Assembly (NCBI RefSeq): GCF_013624435.2
Contig: NZ_CP061768.1
Span: 1,456,001-1,520,000, forward strand
Source: Nocardioides campestrisoli
Lineage (GTDB): Bacteria; Actinomycetota; Actinomycetes; Propionibacteriales; Nocardioidaceae
Direction of reading: 5' to 3'
DNA: 64,000 nucleotides
The notes under the pieces were generated by a model. It was given only the letters and a program-made list of their open reading frames with translations, was not told where the DNA came from and did no database searches. A program made the translations under genes and the position numbers. Numbering within the stretch: the first letter of the stretch is position 1; every line of letters starts with the position of its first letter. Of the stretch, positions 13,716 to 22,483 are shown piece by piece.

Positions 13716-15229
13716 GCACCGGGACCGCCGACCTGCTCTCCTACGAGGAGACGCTGGAGAAGTTCGACCCGGCGCTGGGCCTGGAGGTCCACGTCGAGCT
13801 GAGCACCCTGACCAAGATGTTCTGCGGGTGCCCGACGGAGTTCGGCGCCGAGCCGAACACCCAGGTCTGCCCGACCTGCCTGGGCCTGCCCGGCGCGATG
13901 CCGGTGGTCAACCGCAAGGCGGTGGAGGGCGCGATCCGGATCGGGCTGGCGCTCAACTGCCAGATCGCCGAGTGGTGCCGGTTCGCCCGGAAGAACTACT
14001 TCTACCCGGACATGCCGAAGAACTTCCAGACCTCGCAGTACGACGAGCCGATCGCCTTCGAGGGCTGGATGGACGTGCAGATCGAGGGTGCTGACGGCGA
14101 GCCGGAGACCTTCCGGGTCGAGATCGAGCGCGCCCACATGGAGGAGGACACCGGCAAGACGCTGCACGTCGGTGGCTCCACCGGCCGGATCCACGGTGCC
14201 GACTACTCGCTGGTCGACTACAACCGGGCCGGCATCCCGCTCATCGAGATCGTCACCAAGCCGATCCGTGGGGCGGGGGACCGCGCCCCGGAGATCGCCA
14301 AGGCGTACGTCGCCCAGCTGCGTCAGCTGATCGTCGCGCTCGGGGTCTCCGACGCCCGGATGGACCAGGGCTCGATCCGCGCCGACGTCAACCTGTCGCT
14401 GGCCCCGAAGGGCTCCGACGCCCTCGGCACCCGCACGGAGACCAAGAACGTCAACTCGCTGCGCTCGGTGGAGCGCGCGGTGCGCTACGAGATGCGCCGG
14501 CACGCCGCCGTCCTGACCTCGGGCTCGACCATCCTGCAGGAGACCCGGCACTGGCACGAGGACACCGGGATCACCACCAGCGGCCGGGAGAAGTCCGACG
14601 CGGAGGACTACCGCTACTTCCCCGAGCCCGACCTGGTGCCGGTGGCTCCGTCGCGGGAGTGGGTCGAGGAGCTGCGCGGCACCCTGCCGGAGAACCCGAC
14701 CGAGCGGCGCAGCCGGCTGCAGGCCGAGTGGGGCTTCTCCGACCTGGAGATGCGCGACACGGTCGGGGCCGGGGCGCTGGAGTTGATCGAGCAGACCATC
14801 GCGGCCGGTGCCGCGCCGCAGGCGGCCCGCAAGTGGTGGCTGGGCGAGATGGCCCGGCGGGCCAACGACACCGGCACCGAGATCGACGCCCTGGGTGTCA
14901 CCCCCGAGCAGGTGGCGGCCGTCCAGGCACTGGTCGACGCCGGCACGCTCAACGACAAGCTGGCCCGTCAGGTCTTCGACGGCCTGCTGGCCGGCGAGGG
15001 CACCCCGGAGGAGATCGTCGCGGCCCGCGGGCTGGCGATCGTCTCCGACGAGGGGGCGCTGGGCACCGCGGTGGACAACGCGATCGCGGCCAACCCCGAC
15101 GTGGCGCAGAAGATCCGCGACGGCAAGGTCGCCGCGGCCGGCGCGCTGATCGGTGCGGTGATGAAGGAGATGCGCGGCCAGGCCGACGCCGGCCGGGTCC
15201 GCGAGCTGATCCTGGAGAAGCTCGCCTGA
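13712..15229 (+). CDS. gatB: Asp/Glu-tRNA amidotransferase subunit B
   Basis: A 505-residue subunit that binds the misacylated tRNA and carries out ATP-dependent amidation. It opens with [11 protein letters not shown] and shows the MFCGCP ... [16 protein letters not shown] cysteine cluster, then the MEEDTGKT and [13 protein letters not shown] blocks. The C-terminal third (from about residue 345) is the YqeY-like tail domain. The GTG start overlaps the gatA stop. A strong terminator follows. Confidence 0.97.
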   Translation: MSTGTADLLSYEETLEKFDPALGLEVHVELSTLTKMFCGCPTEFGAEPNTQVCPTCLGLPGAMPVVNRKAVEGAIRIGLALNCQIAEWCRFARKNYFYPDMPKNFQTSQYDEPIAFEGWMDVQIEGADGEPETFRVEIERAHMEEDTGKTLHVGGSTGRIHGADYSLVDYNRAGIPLIEIVTKPIRGAGDRAPEIAKAYVAQLRQLIVALGVSDARMDQGSIRADVNLSLAPKGSDALGTRTETKNVNSLRSVERAVRYEMRRHAAVLTSGSTILQETRHWHEDTGITTSGREKSDAEDYRYFPEPDLVPVAPSREWVEELRGTLPENPTERRSRLQAEWGFSDLEMRDTVGAGALELIEQTIAAGAAPQAARKWWLGEMARRANDTGTEIDALGVTPEQVAAVQALVDAGTLNDKLARQVFDGLLAGEGTPEEIVAARGLAIVSDEGALGTAVDNAIAANPDVAQKIRDGKVAAAGALIGAVMKEMRGQADAGRVRELILEKLA

Positions 15230-15251
15230 CCCGTTCCTCCGGAACCCTCAC

Positions 15252-15288
15252 GATGCCCTCGGACCCCTTGTCGGGGTCCGGGGGCATC
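15252..15288 (+). terminator. gatCAB terminator
   Basis: Inverted repeat with 16-base arms (15252-15267 and 15273-15288), one mismatch and a 5-nt loop. It has no T-run, like many actinobacterial terminators. It separates the gat operon from the riboswitch transcript. Confidence 0.8.
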
Positions 15289-15292
15289 GGCG

Positions 15293-15500
15293 TAGAGTGA
15301 CCCCGTCGCGACGACCGTCGCGGCACACCCACGCTCACAGGTGGGGGAAGCCGGTCCAAGTCCGGCGCTGACCCGCAACCGTAGGCACGGTCCCGACCGT
15401 GCGAGCCGGAACACCCGCTGTGCTGCGTCCGAACATTCGCTGTCGAGGAACACGGCGGGTTCGCTCCCTCCGTGGACCGTCCCCGCCCGCAGCGGGGAGG
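15293..15500 (+). promoter_or_regulatory. Cobalamin riboswitch with SD-sequestering platform
   Basis: A -10 box TAGAGT (15293-15298) precedes a structured leader. The conserved core is clear: GGGGAAGCCGGTCCAAGTCC from 15344, then GCTGACCCGCAACCGT (15367-15382), then the distal GAGCCGGAACACCCGC (15402-15417). These match the cobalamin riboswitch core and its B12 box. Downstream, CCCCGC (15481-15486) pairs with GCGGGG (15492-15497), burying most of the GGGGAGG ribosome-binding site of the first gene. That implies translational repression when corrinoid is bound. The choice between AdoCbl and methyl/aquo-Cbl classes cannot be made by eye. Confidence 0.9.
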
Positions 15501-15508
15501 AACACCAC

Positions 15509-16693
15509 ATGTCACACCGCACGTCATCTCGTCCCGGCCCGGTCCAGCGCCGCCGTCTCGCCACCGCCGCCACCGTCGTCCTGCTGGCGGGAGGGGTCGC
15601 CGCGTGCGGCTCGGACTCCGCCTCCGAGGAGACCGACGCCGCTCCCGCCGCCGGTCCGCGACCGGTCGAGCTGGCCGCCGACTGGCTGCTGGCCAACCGC
15701 AACGCCGACGGCCTGCTGGAGAACACCACGTCGTACGAGGGCAAGACCTCCACCATGACCGACGTCGGCTCGAGCATCGACCTGGCCCTGGGCCTCTCCG
15801 CGCTCGACCTGGAGCCGGCGGAGGCGGAGGCGATCACCGACGCGGTGGAGGCGAGCCTCGCCGACTACGTCGGCTCCGGGGGCGAGCGCTACGCAGGTCC
15901 GACCGCCAAGGCGCTGCGGCTCGTGGTCGACCAGGACCGCGACCCCCGAGCCTTCGGCGGGGTCGACCTCCAGGCGCGCGTCGAGCAGGCGGTCGTGCGT
16001 CGCGGCGCGGCGGCCGGACGGCTCCGGGACCGCTCGGAGTACGGCGACTACGCCAACTCGATCGGGCAGGGGTACGCCGCGGCGGCGCTGACCGAGCTCG
16101 ACAGCCCCCGTGCTGACCAGGTCACCGACTTCCTCCTGCTCCAGCAGTGCGACGAGGGGTTCTTCCGTCTCGCGTTCTCCGAGCCCGACGCACGCGACCA
16201 GTCCTGCGGCGCGGGCGACGCCGCCGCGGCGGACGAGGCCCCGGACACCACGGCGCTGGTCGCCGTGCAGCTGGCGTCCGTCGCGGAGGCCGCCGAGGAG
16301 TCCGGCAGCCCCGATCCCGACGTCCAGGAGGCGCTCGACGACGTCGCCGCGTGGCTGCTGGCCCAACAGGCCGCCGACGGCTCGTTCGCCGACCCGCAGA
16401 ACGGCACCAACGCCAACACCACCGGCCTCGCCGGCTGGGCGTTGCACCTGCTCGGCGAGGACGAGGCAGCCGCCCGGGCCGCGGCGTGGCTGCGCGGCGT
16501 CCAGGTCGGCCAGGAGCAGACCGAGGACGGCGAGCTGGCCGAGGAGACCGGCGCGATCGCCTACGACGAGTCCAGCCTGGCGCAGGCTCGCCGGCACGGG
16601 CTGAGCGACCCGCTGGACCGCTCCCCGTGGGTCGGCGCGGGCGTGCAGGCGTTCCCGGCGCTCGCCGCCGCCGACGAGGACGGCAACGGGTGA
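15509..16693 (+). CDS. Riboswitch-controlled lipoprotein with alpha/alpha-toroid signature (transcobalamin alpha-domain-like)
   Basis: A 394-residue protein. A type II signal ends in VAAC (lipid-modified C33), so it is tethered to the outer face of the membrane. The rest is helical, with repeats typical of prenyltransferase/squalene-cyclase alpha/alpha barrels: LAADWLLANRNADGLLEN, LLLQQCDEGFF, DTTALVAVQL, WLLAQQAADGSF and NANTTGLAGWALHLLG. Genome pipelines tend to name such proteins terpene cyclase-like, but no catalytic Asp cluster is seen. Animal intrinsic factor and transcobalamin use this same fold to bind B12. With a B12 riboswitch upstream and an ECF importer downstream, corrinoid capture is the likely role (inference). 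Confidence 0.75.
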   Translation: MSHRTSSRPGPVQRRRLATAATVVLLAGGVAACGSDSASEETDAAPAAGPRPVELAADWLLANRNADGLLENTTSYEGKTSTMTDVGSSIDLALGLSALDLEPAEAEAITDAVEASLADYVGSGGERYAGPTAKALRLVVDQDRDPRAFGGVDLQARVEQAVVRRGAAAGRLRDRSEYGDYANSIGQGYAAAALTELDSPRADQVTDFLLLQQCDEGFFRLAFSEPDARDQSCGAGDAAAADEAPDTTALVAVQLASVAEAAEESGSPDPDVQEALDDVAAWLLAQQAADGSFADPQNGTNANTTGLAGWALHLLGEDEAAARAAAWLRGVQVGQEQTEDGELAEETGAIAYDESSLAQARRHGLSDPLDRSPWVGAGVQAFPALAAADEDGNG

Positions 16694-17403
16694 CCTGGGG
16701 CCGTGCGGCGGGACACGTGAGCCGGGTGCCGCGCACCGCGGTGGCGGCCGTCCTGCTCGGCGTCTGGGCGGGAGTGGCGGCCGGGACCACGGTCGCCGCG
16801 GCCGCGACGCCGACCTCGACCGCGGTGGCGACCGGGACCGCGACCGGGGACGCCGCGGAGGGCTGCCCGCCGTCCGGGGTGACCGTGGTGGTCGACTTCG
16901 GGGAGCTGGCCGCCGACCCCGCGGAGGCACTCCGTACGGCCTGCGACCCGGACGTGGCCGACGAACGGGCCTACACGAGCATCGAGGACGCCGGGTTCGA
17001 CCTGGAGGACGCGAGCCGGGAGCCCGGCTTCCTGTGCCGGGTCGCCGGGGTGCCGACCACCGACCCGTGCGTCAACGCGGCCCCCGCGGACGCCTACTGG
17101 GGACTGTGGTGGGCCGACGGCGAGGGCGGCGACTGGGTCTACGCCAGCCAGGGTGCCGGCACCCTGCGCACCCCGGAGGGCGGCCTGCTCGGCCTGGCCT
17201 GGCACCAGGGGGCCGGGGAGTCGTCCCCGCCCTCCCTCGCCCCGGACGAGGTCCTGCCCGGCGGCGCGGATGTCTCGGCGCCGCAGCCGGGTGCTGCCGA
17301 GGAGCCGGAGGACGGGTCGCTGCCGCTCTGGGTGCCCGCGAGCGCGCTCGCGGCGCTCCTGGGGGCCGGGGTGCTGGTGACCCGCCGGCGCGGGCGGGCG
17401 TGA
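16690..17403 (+). CDS. Membrane-anchored secreted domain protein (candidate transcobalamin beta-domain partner)
   Basis: A 237-residue protein: a signal peptide in about residues 10-37, a compact extracellular domain (about 50-175), a Pro/Glu linker, and one C-terminal membrane helix ending in RRRGRA. The domain has paired cysteines (FLCRV...DPCVN) and an aromatic core AYWGLWWADG..GDWVYASQG. Its layout recalls the small beta domain (DUF4430-like) that caps B12 in intrinsic factor, but this assignment is structural inference, not a recognised motif. The GTG start overlaps the previous stop. EcfT follows 4 bp later. Confidence 0.6.
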   Translation: MTWGRAAGHVSRVPRTAVAAVLLGVWAGVAAGTTVAAAATPTSTAVATGTATGDAAEGCPPSGVTVVVDFGELAADPAEALRTACDPDVADERAYTSIEDAGFDLEDASREPGFLCRVAGVPTTDPCVNAAPADAYWGLWWADGEGGDWVYASQGAGTLRTPEGGLLGLAWHQGAGESSPPSLAPDEVLPGGADVSAPQPGAAEEPEDGSLPLWVPASALAALLGAGVLVTRRRGRA

Positions 17404-17407
17404 CCTG

Positions 17408-18619
17408 ATGAGTGTCCGGGCGAGCGACCAGGCGCGCGACCAGAGGGGCGACCTCCTGGGTGTCCCGGAGGGCGCCCCGACGGACGCGCCGACCGGCCGG
17501 GTGCGCGCCCCCAGGGAGCTGCATCCCGTGGCCTGGTGGGTCTGGGCGCTCGGGTTGGCGGCGGCCGCCTCGGCCACCACCAACCCCTGGTTGCTCGCGC
17601 TGCTCGCGGCGGTGAGCTGGGTGGTGGTCCAGGCGTGCCGGGGCGACGGGACCTGGGCCCGCGCCTACCGGCTCTACCTCTGGCTGGCCGGGATCACCGT
17701 GGCGGTCCGCGTGCTCTTCCGGGTGCTGTTGGGCGGCGGGGTCGGCGGGACCGTCCTCCTGGACCTCCCGCAGGTCCAGCTACCGGAGTGGACCACCGGC
17801 ATCCGGCTGCTCGGGCCCGTGACCCGCGAGGCAGTCCTGGCCGGTCTCTACGACGGCATGCAGCTGGCCTGCATCCTGCTGGCCTTCGGGGCGGCCAACG
17901 CGCTGGCCAACCCCAAGCGGCTGCTGAAGTCCCTGCCGCCCGCCCTCTACGAGATCGGCACCGCCCTGGTGGTGGCGGTCACCGTGCTGCCCCAGCTCGC
18001 GGACAGCGCCCGCCGGGTCAAGCACGCCCAGGAGCTGCGGGGGAGCGGCACCACCTCGCCGCGAGGGCGGCGGCGCCGGATCCACGGCCTGCGCCGGGTC
18101 CTGGTCCCCGTGCTCGAGGACGCCTTCGAGCGCTCCATGGCCCTGGCTGCCGGGATGGACGCCCGCGGCTACGGTCGCACCGGGCCGTCGACGCCGGGGG
18201 AGCGCCGGCTGACCGGCGGCCTGATGCTGCTCGCGCTGATGGGCAGCTGCGTCGGCGTCTACGGGTTCCTGGACACCACCGCGCCGCGCTGGCTGGGCTG
18301 GCCGATGCTCGTCCTGGGAGCCGGCTGCGCGATCCTCGCGCTGAGCACGGCGGGCCGTCGCGTCGGCCGCAGCCGCTACCGCCCGGACACCTGGCAGGCC
18401 GAGGAGATCCTGGTCGCCGTCAGCGGACTGGCCGTCGGTGCCGGGCTGTGGTGGGTGGCTCAGACCTCCCTCGCGATCGCGCATCCCGGGGTCGCTGCGG
18501 CCCCGATGCTCGACCTGGCCGCGCTGCTCGTCCCGCTGGCCGCGCTGCTCCCCGTCCTGGTCGCCCCGCCGGCCCCCACGGTGGCCACGCGGGCCCGGCT
18601 CCCGGAGGTGGTCCGGTGA
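17408..18619 (+). CDS. ECF transporter transmembrane subunit EcfT
   Basis: A 403-residue, multi-spanning membrane protein of the CbiQ/EcfT family, the scaffold that couples ATPases to the substrate-binding S component. The coupling-helix signature is seen in FERSMALAAGMDARGYGR, containing the Ala-Arg-Gly motif. It is longer than usual: after the coupling region there are extra hydrophobic segments (about residues 270-395), and a polar N-terminus of about 35 residues. It starts 4 bp after the previous gene and overlaps the ATPase gene. Confidence 0.9.
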   Translation: MSVRASDQARDQRGDLLGVPEGAPTDAPTGRVRAPRELHPVAWWVWALGLAAAASATTNPWLLALLAAVSWVVVQACRGDGTWARAYRLYLWLAGITVAVRVLFRVLLGGGVGGTVLLDLPQVQLPEWTTGIRLLGPVTREAVLAGLYDGMQLACILLAFGAANALANPKRLLKSLPPALYEIGTALVVAVTVLPQLADSARRVKHAQELRGSGTTSPRGRRRRIHGLRRVLVPVLEDAFERSMALAAGMDARGYGRTGPSTPGERRLTGGLMLLALMGSCVGVYGFLDTTAPRWLGWPMLVLGAGCAILALSTAGRRVGRSRYRPDTWQAEEILVAVSGLAVGAGLWWVAQTSLAIAHPGVAAAPMLDLAALLVPLAALLPVLVAPPAPTVATRARLPEVVR

Positions 18620-20241
18620 TCGAGCTGCGCGACATCAGGTTCTGCTACCCCGACCGCCGGGTGCTCGACGGGGTCGACCTGACCATCGAGGAGGGCGAGC
18701 TGGTGCTGCTCGCCGGCTCCACCGGCGCCGGCAAGTCGACCCTGCTCGGCGTGCTCGCCGGGTTGGTGCCCGAGCACACGGGCGGGACGCTGACCGGCGA
18801 CGTGCTGCTGGACGGGGTCAGCATCCTGCACCGGCCGGCGCGGGAGCGGGCCGCCGACGTCGGGTACGTCGGTCAGAACCCCGCTGCCTGGTTCGTCACC
18901 GACACCGTCGAGGAGGAGCTCGCCTACGGCATGGAGCAGCTGGGCCTCCCGGCGGCGACGATGCGCCGACGGGTCGAGGAGACGCTCGACCTGCTGGGCA
19001 TCGCCGACCTGCGCCACCGCGACCTGCGCACCCTCTCCGGGGGCGAGCAGCAGCGGGTGGCGATCGGGTCGGTGCTCACCATGCACCCGCGGCTGCTGGT
19101 GCTCGACGAGCCGACCTCGGCGCTCGACCCGACCGCCGCCGAGGACGTGCTGGCGATCGTCACCCGGTTGGTGCAGGACCTCGGCCTGTCGGTGGTCGTC
19201 GCCGAGCACCGGTTGGAGCGGGTGGTGCCGTTCGCGGACCGGATGGTGCTGCTGGGCGAGGACAGACGGGTCCGGGTGGACGCGCCGGAGGTGGTGATGG
19301 TCGACTCGCCGATCGCCCCGCCCCTGGTCGAGCTGGGTCGTGCCCTCGGGTGGACCCCGCTGCCGCTGACCGTCCGGGACGCCCGCCGCCGGGCCCGGGA
19401 GGTGCGCCCGCGGCTGGCCGACGGCCTGGCGAGCGCGTCCGGGACGGCTGACCCCCCGCCCGACGCGCGACCGCCGGACCCCCTGATGACCGCCTCCGGC
19501 CTGGTGGTGGCGCACGGGCGCACGCCGGTGCTGCGCGGCCTGGACCTGCGCCTGGACCCCGGTCAGGTCACCGCGCTGATGGGCCGCAACGGCGCCGGGA
19601 AGTCCACGCTGCTGTGGGCGCTCCAGGGGCGGACCGGACGGGCCTCGGGGCAGGTGCGGGTGGCCGGCCGGGACCCGCACGAGCTCAGCGGCGCCGAGCG
19701 GCGTCGGCGGACCGGGATGGTGCCGCAGACCGCGGCGGACCTGCTCTACCTGGAGTCCGTGGGCCAGGAGTGCGCGGACGCGGACGCCGACGCGGGCGCC
19801 CCGGGCCGGTGCCGGGAGATCCTGGACCGGCTCGCCCCGGGGATCGAGGACCAGACCCACCCGCGCGACCTCTCCGAGGGTCAGCGGCTGGCGCTGGCGC
19901 TCGCGGTGGTGCTGGCCGCGCGCCCTCCGGTGCTGCTGCTCGACGAGCCGACGCGTGGGCTGGACTACCCGGGCAAGCGCGCGCTGGCCGTCCTGCTGCG
20001 CCAGCTCGCCGCCGAAGGACGTGCGGTGCTGGTCGCCACCCACGACGTCGAGTTCGTCGCGAGTGTCGCCGACGCCGTGGTCGTGCTGGCCGACGGGGAG
20101 GTGGTCTCGGAAGGTCCCACCCTGCGGGTGGTGGTGGAGTCGCCCTCGTTCGCGCCGCAGGTGCACAAGGTGCTGGGGGCCCCGTGGCTCCGCGTCGACC
20201 AGGTGGCCGACGCCCTCGCCGCGGCCGGAGCGGGCCGGTGA
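18616..20241 (+). CDS. ECF transporter fused double ATPase (EcfA-EcfA')
   Basis: A 541-residue fusion of two ABC ATPases that in many bacteria are separate genes. Domain 1: Walker A GSTGAGKST (from about residue 34), signature LSGGEQQR, Walker B LLVLDEPTSALD. A Pro-rich linker lies near 270-290. Domain 2: Walker A GRNGAGKST (about 322), a variant signature LSEGQ, and Walker B LLLDEPTRGLD. The GTG start overlaps the ecfT stop. It powers import together with EcfT and EcfS. Confidence 0.93.
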   Translation: MIELRDIRFCYPDRRVLDGVDLTIEEGELVLLAGSTGAGKSTLLGVLAGLVPEHTGGTLTGDVLLDGVSILHRPARERAADVGYVGQNPAAWFVTDTVEEELAYGMEQLGLPAATMRRRVEETLDLLGIADLRHRDLRTLSGGEQQRVAIGSVLTMHPRLLVLDEPTSALDPTAAEDVLAIVTRLVQDLGLSVVVAEHRLERVVPFADRMVLLGEDRRVRVDAPEVVMVDSPIAPPLVELGRALGWTPLPLTVRDARRRAREVRPRLADGLASASGTADPPPDARPPDPLMTASGLVVAHGRTPVLRGLDLRLDPGQVTALMGRNGAGKSTLLWALQGRTGRASGQVRVAGRDPHELSGAERRRRTGMVPQTAADLLYLESVGQECADADADAGAPGRCREILDRLAPGIEDQTHPRDLSEGQRLALALAVVLAARPPVLLLDEPTRGLDYPGKRALAVLLRQLAAEGRAVLVATHDVEFVASVADAVVVLADGEVVSEGPTLRVVVESPSFAPQVHKVLGAPWLRVDQVADALAAAGAGR

Positions 20242-21110
20242 GCCGCCTCGGCCGGCCGGCCGGACCCGGTCAGCCCGGGCAGGGCGGTGCGGACCTGCCG
20301 GCGCCGGGCACGCCGGCGGTCCGGATCGGCGTACGCAGCGCGGCGGTGCTGGTGCTGGTCTCCGTCGTCGGCCTGATGATGCTGGCCTGGCCGTTCCTGC
20401 TCGACGTGCCGGACGGCGCGCGGGTCGACCCGCCGTTCCTCTTCCTGGCCCTGCTCCCGCTGCTGCTGGTGATGGTCCTGGCCGAGATGACCGAGGGCGG
20501 GATGGACGCCCGCGTGCTGGCGGTGCTGGGGCTGCTGGCGGCGATCAACGGGGTGATCCGCGGCCTGGGTGCCGGGGTCGCCGGGCTCGAGCTGGTCTTC
20601 TTCCTGCTGATCCTCGCGGGTCGGGTCTTCGGGCCGGCCTTCGGCTTCATCCTCGGGGCGACCTCGCTCTTCGTCTCCGCGCTCTTCACCGCCGGCGTGG
20701 GTCCGTGGCTGCCGTTCCAGATGCTGGTCTCCGGCTGGGTGGGGATGGGCGCGGGGCTGCTGCCGCGCCGGGTGACCGGCCGGGCGGAGATCGTCATGCT
20801 GGCGGTCTACGGGATCCTGGCGGCGTACCTCTTCGGCGCCGCGATGAACATGTGGGGCTGGCCGTTCCTGCTCGGGGTGGCGGTGCCCGGGTACGAGGCC
20901 ACCGACCTGTCCTTCGTCGCCGGGGCGCCGGTGCTGGAGAACCTGCAGCGGTTCGGCCTCTACACGCTGGTGACCTCCACCGGCGGCTGGGACACCGGCC
21001 GGGCGCTGACCAACGCGCTGGCCATCGCGCTGCTCGGCCCGTCGGTCCTCGCCACCCTGCGCCGGGTCGCCCGGCGGGCGGTCGTGGTCCGGGTCAGCGC
21101 TCCAGCGTGA
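20238..21110 (+). CDS. ECF transporter S component, probable corrinoid-specific
   Basis: A 290-residue protein with about six hydrophobic helices after a 30-residue polar, Gly/Pro-rich N-terminus. The segment GRVFGPAFGFILGATSLFVSALFTAGVG is of the kind found in ECF S components, as is the following PWLPFQMLVSGWVGMGAGLLP. It is the substrate-binding membrane subunit. Specificity for cobalamin or a precursor is inferred from the riboswitch; it could instead take another corrinoid. It overlaps the ATPase gene by 4 bp and ends 17 bp inside the opposing gene. Confidence 0.82.
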   Translation: MSRLGRPAGPGQPGQGGADLPAPGTPAVRIGVRSAAVLVLVSVVGLMMLAWPFLLDVPDGARVDPPFLFLALLPLLLVMVLAEMTEGGMDARVLAVLGLLAAINGVIRGLGAGVAGLELVFFLLILAGRVFGPAFGFILGATSLFVSALFTAGVGPWLPFQMLVSGWVGMGAGLLPRRVTGRAEIVMLAVYGILAAYLFGAAMNMWGWPFLLGVAVPGYEATDLSFVAGAPVLENLQRFGLYTLVTSTGGWDTGRALTNALAIALLGPSVLATLRRVARRAVVVRVSAPA

Positions 21111-22281
21111 CCCGCAGGATCCGGTCGTCCTCGTCGCTCGGCGTGCCGCGGCCGTCGCGGTTCGAGGTGGTCATCCACAGCGAGCCGTCCGGAGCCGCGG
21201 CGATCGAGCGCAGCCGGCCGTAGTCGCCGACGAAGTGCCCGCGCGGGCGACCGAGGCCGTCGTCGGTCACCGGCACCTGCCAGAGCCGGGTGCCGCGCAG
21301 CGCGCCCAGCCACAGGGAGCCCTCGGCGTACGCCAGGCCCGAGGGCGAGGCCTCGTCGGTGCTCCAGACGGCGAGCGGGTCGGTGAGACCGTCCGCGGAG
21401 ACGCCGGGGTTGTCCGCGGAGCGTCCCTCGATCCGCGGCCACCCGTAGTTGCGTCCCTTGCGGACCAGGTTGAGCTCGTCCCAGGTGCTGTCGCCGAACT
21501 CGCTGGCCCACAGCCGGTCCCGGTCGTCGGTCGCGAGGCCCTGGACGTTGCGGTGCCCCCAGGACCAGACGGAGGAGTCGGGGTCCGGGTTGCCCGGTGC
21601 CGGCCGCCCGTCGGGGGTGATCCGCAGGATCTTGCCGGCCAGTGACTCCCGGTCCTGGGCCAGCTCGCGCTCACCGATCTCGCCGGTGGAGGCGTAGAGG
21701 TAGCCGTCGGGACCGAAGAGCAGGCGCCCGCCGTCGTGGATCATGCCGCGGGGGATCCCGGTGAGCACCGGCTCGGGCTCGCCCAGCCGGTCCCCGTCGA
21801 GCTCGGCCCGGACGATCCGGTTGTCGTCGGCGGCGGTGACGTAGAAGAAGAGCGTCCGGTCGGAGTCGAAGTCCGGGGAGGCGGCGACCCCGAGGAGGCC
21901 GCCCTCGACCTCCGGGGCGGCGGCCTCGATCCGACCGACCTCGGTGACCTTCCACTCCTCGCCCTCCCCGGTCAGCCGGAGCACCCGGGCGCTGTCGCGC
22001 TCGGTCACCACCGCCGACCCGTCGGGCAGGAAGGCCAGGCCCCACGGGACCTCCAGCCCTGAGGCCACCGTGCCGGCGACCTGCGGCCGGGCGGGTCCCG
22101 AGGCCGTCTGCTCGGGCGCGGACGGAGAGGCCGAGGGGGACTGGCCCGCCGAAGGGCTGGGTGAGGACGACGCGGGGGACTCGGGGGTCGAGGCGTCCGG
22201 CTCGTCGGTTCCGCAGCCGGCCAGCACGAGGCAGATCGTCAGGCTCGTGACGAGGGCGGCACGACGCAGGGACTCGGGCAC
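21094..22281 (-). CDS. PQQ-type sugar (glucose/sorbosone) dehydrogenase-like lipoprotein
   Basis: A 395-residue lipoprotein: signal ending in LVLAGC, then a Ser/Pro-rich spacer, then a six-bladed propeller of the soluble glucose dehydrogenase family. Typical blocks are EVPWGLAFLPDGSAVVTERDSARV, GLLGVAASPDFDSDRTLFFY, HDGGRLLFGPDGYLYASTGE, GHRNVQGLA and WPRIEG. Many actinobacterial members have no proven PQQ activity. GTG 22281 is chosen because GGAGGA lies 5 nt upstream and the lipobox fits. A -10 box TAGGCT lies at 22310-22315 on the minus strand. Confidence 0.9.
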   Translation of the reverse strand: MPESLRRAALVTSLTICLVLAGCGTDEPDASTPESPASSSPSPSAGQSPSASPSAPEQTASGPARPQVAGTVASGLEVPWGLAFLPDGSAVVTERDSARVLRLTGEGEEWKVTEVGRIEAAAPEVEGGLLGVAASPDFDSDRTLFFYVTAADDNRIVRAELDGDRLGEPEPVLTGIPRGMIHDGGRLLFGPDGYLYASTGEIGERELAQDRESLAGKILRITPDGRPAPGNPDPDSSVWSWGHRNVQGLATDDRDRLWASEFGDSTWDELNLVRKGRNYGWPRIEGRSADNPGVSADGLTDPLAVWSTDEASPSGLAYAEGSLWLGALRGTRLWQVPVTDDGLGRPRGHFVGDYGRLRSIAAAPDGSLWMTTSNRDGRGTPSDEDDRILRVTLER

Positions 22282-22410
22282 GGGATCCTCCAGACCGGTC
22301 GGGGTCGCCAGCCTACAAACGCCGCCCAGTCGCTGCCGGTGCCTTCGAGTCCCGCCCGACTGCAGCAGAGGTGGCGCAGAGAGCACCAGAGGTGCAGTCG
22401 AGGGTGCAAT

Positions 22411-22456
22411 CGCCTCGACCGCCTCGGCACGGCGCTGGGCCGAGGCGATCGAGGCG
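22411..22456 (-). terminator. Terminator of the PadR/EamA unit
   Basis: Inverted repeat of 18-base arms (22411-22428 and 22439-22456) with one mismatch and a 10-nt loop. It lies 28 bp beyond the stop of the minus-strand EamA gene and before the promoter of the dehydrogenase gene. Confidence 0.7.
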
Positions 22457-22483
22457 TCCCTTTGCAGGAGCCCTGCGTCGAGC

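Noticed and set aside
15509..16693. Calling the lipoprotein a terpene cyclase or prenyltransferase enzyme
   Set aside because: The fold signature fits, but it is lipidated, extracellular, lacks a visible catalytic Asp motif and is under B12 control.
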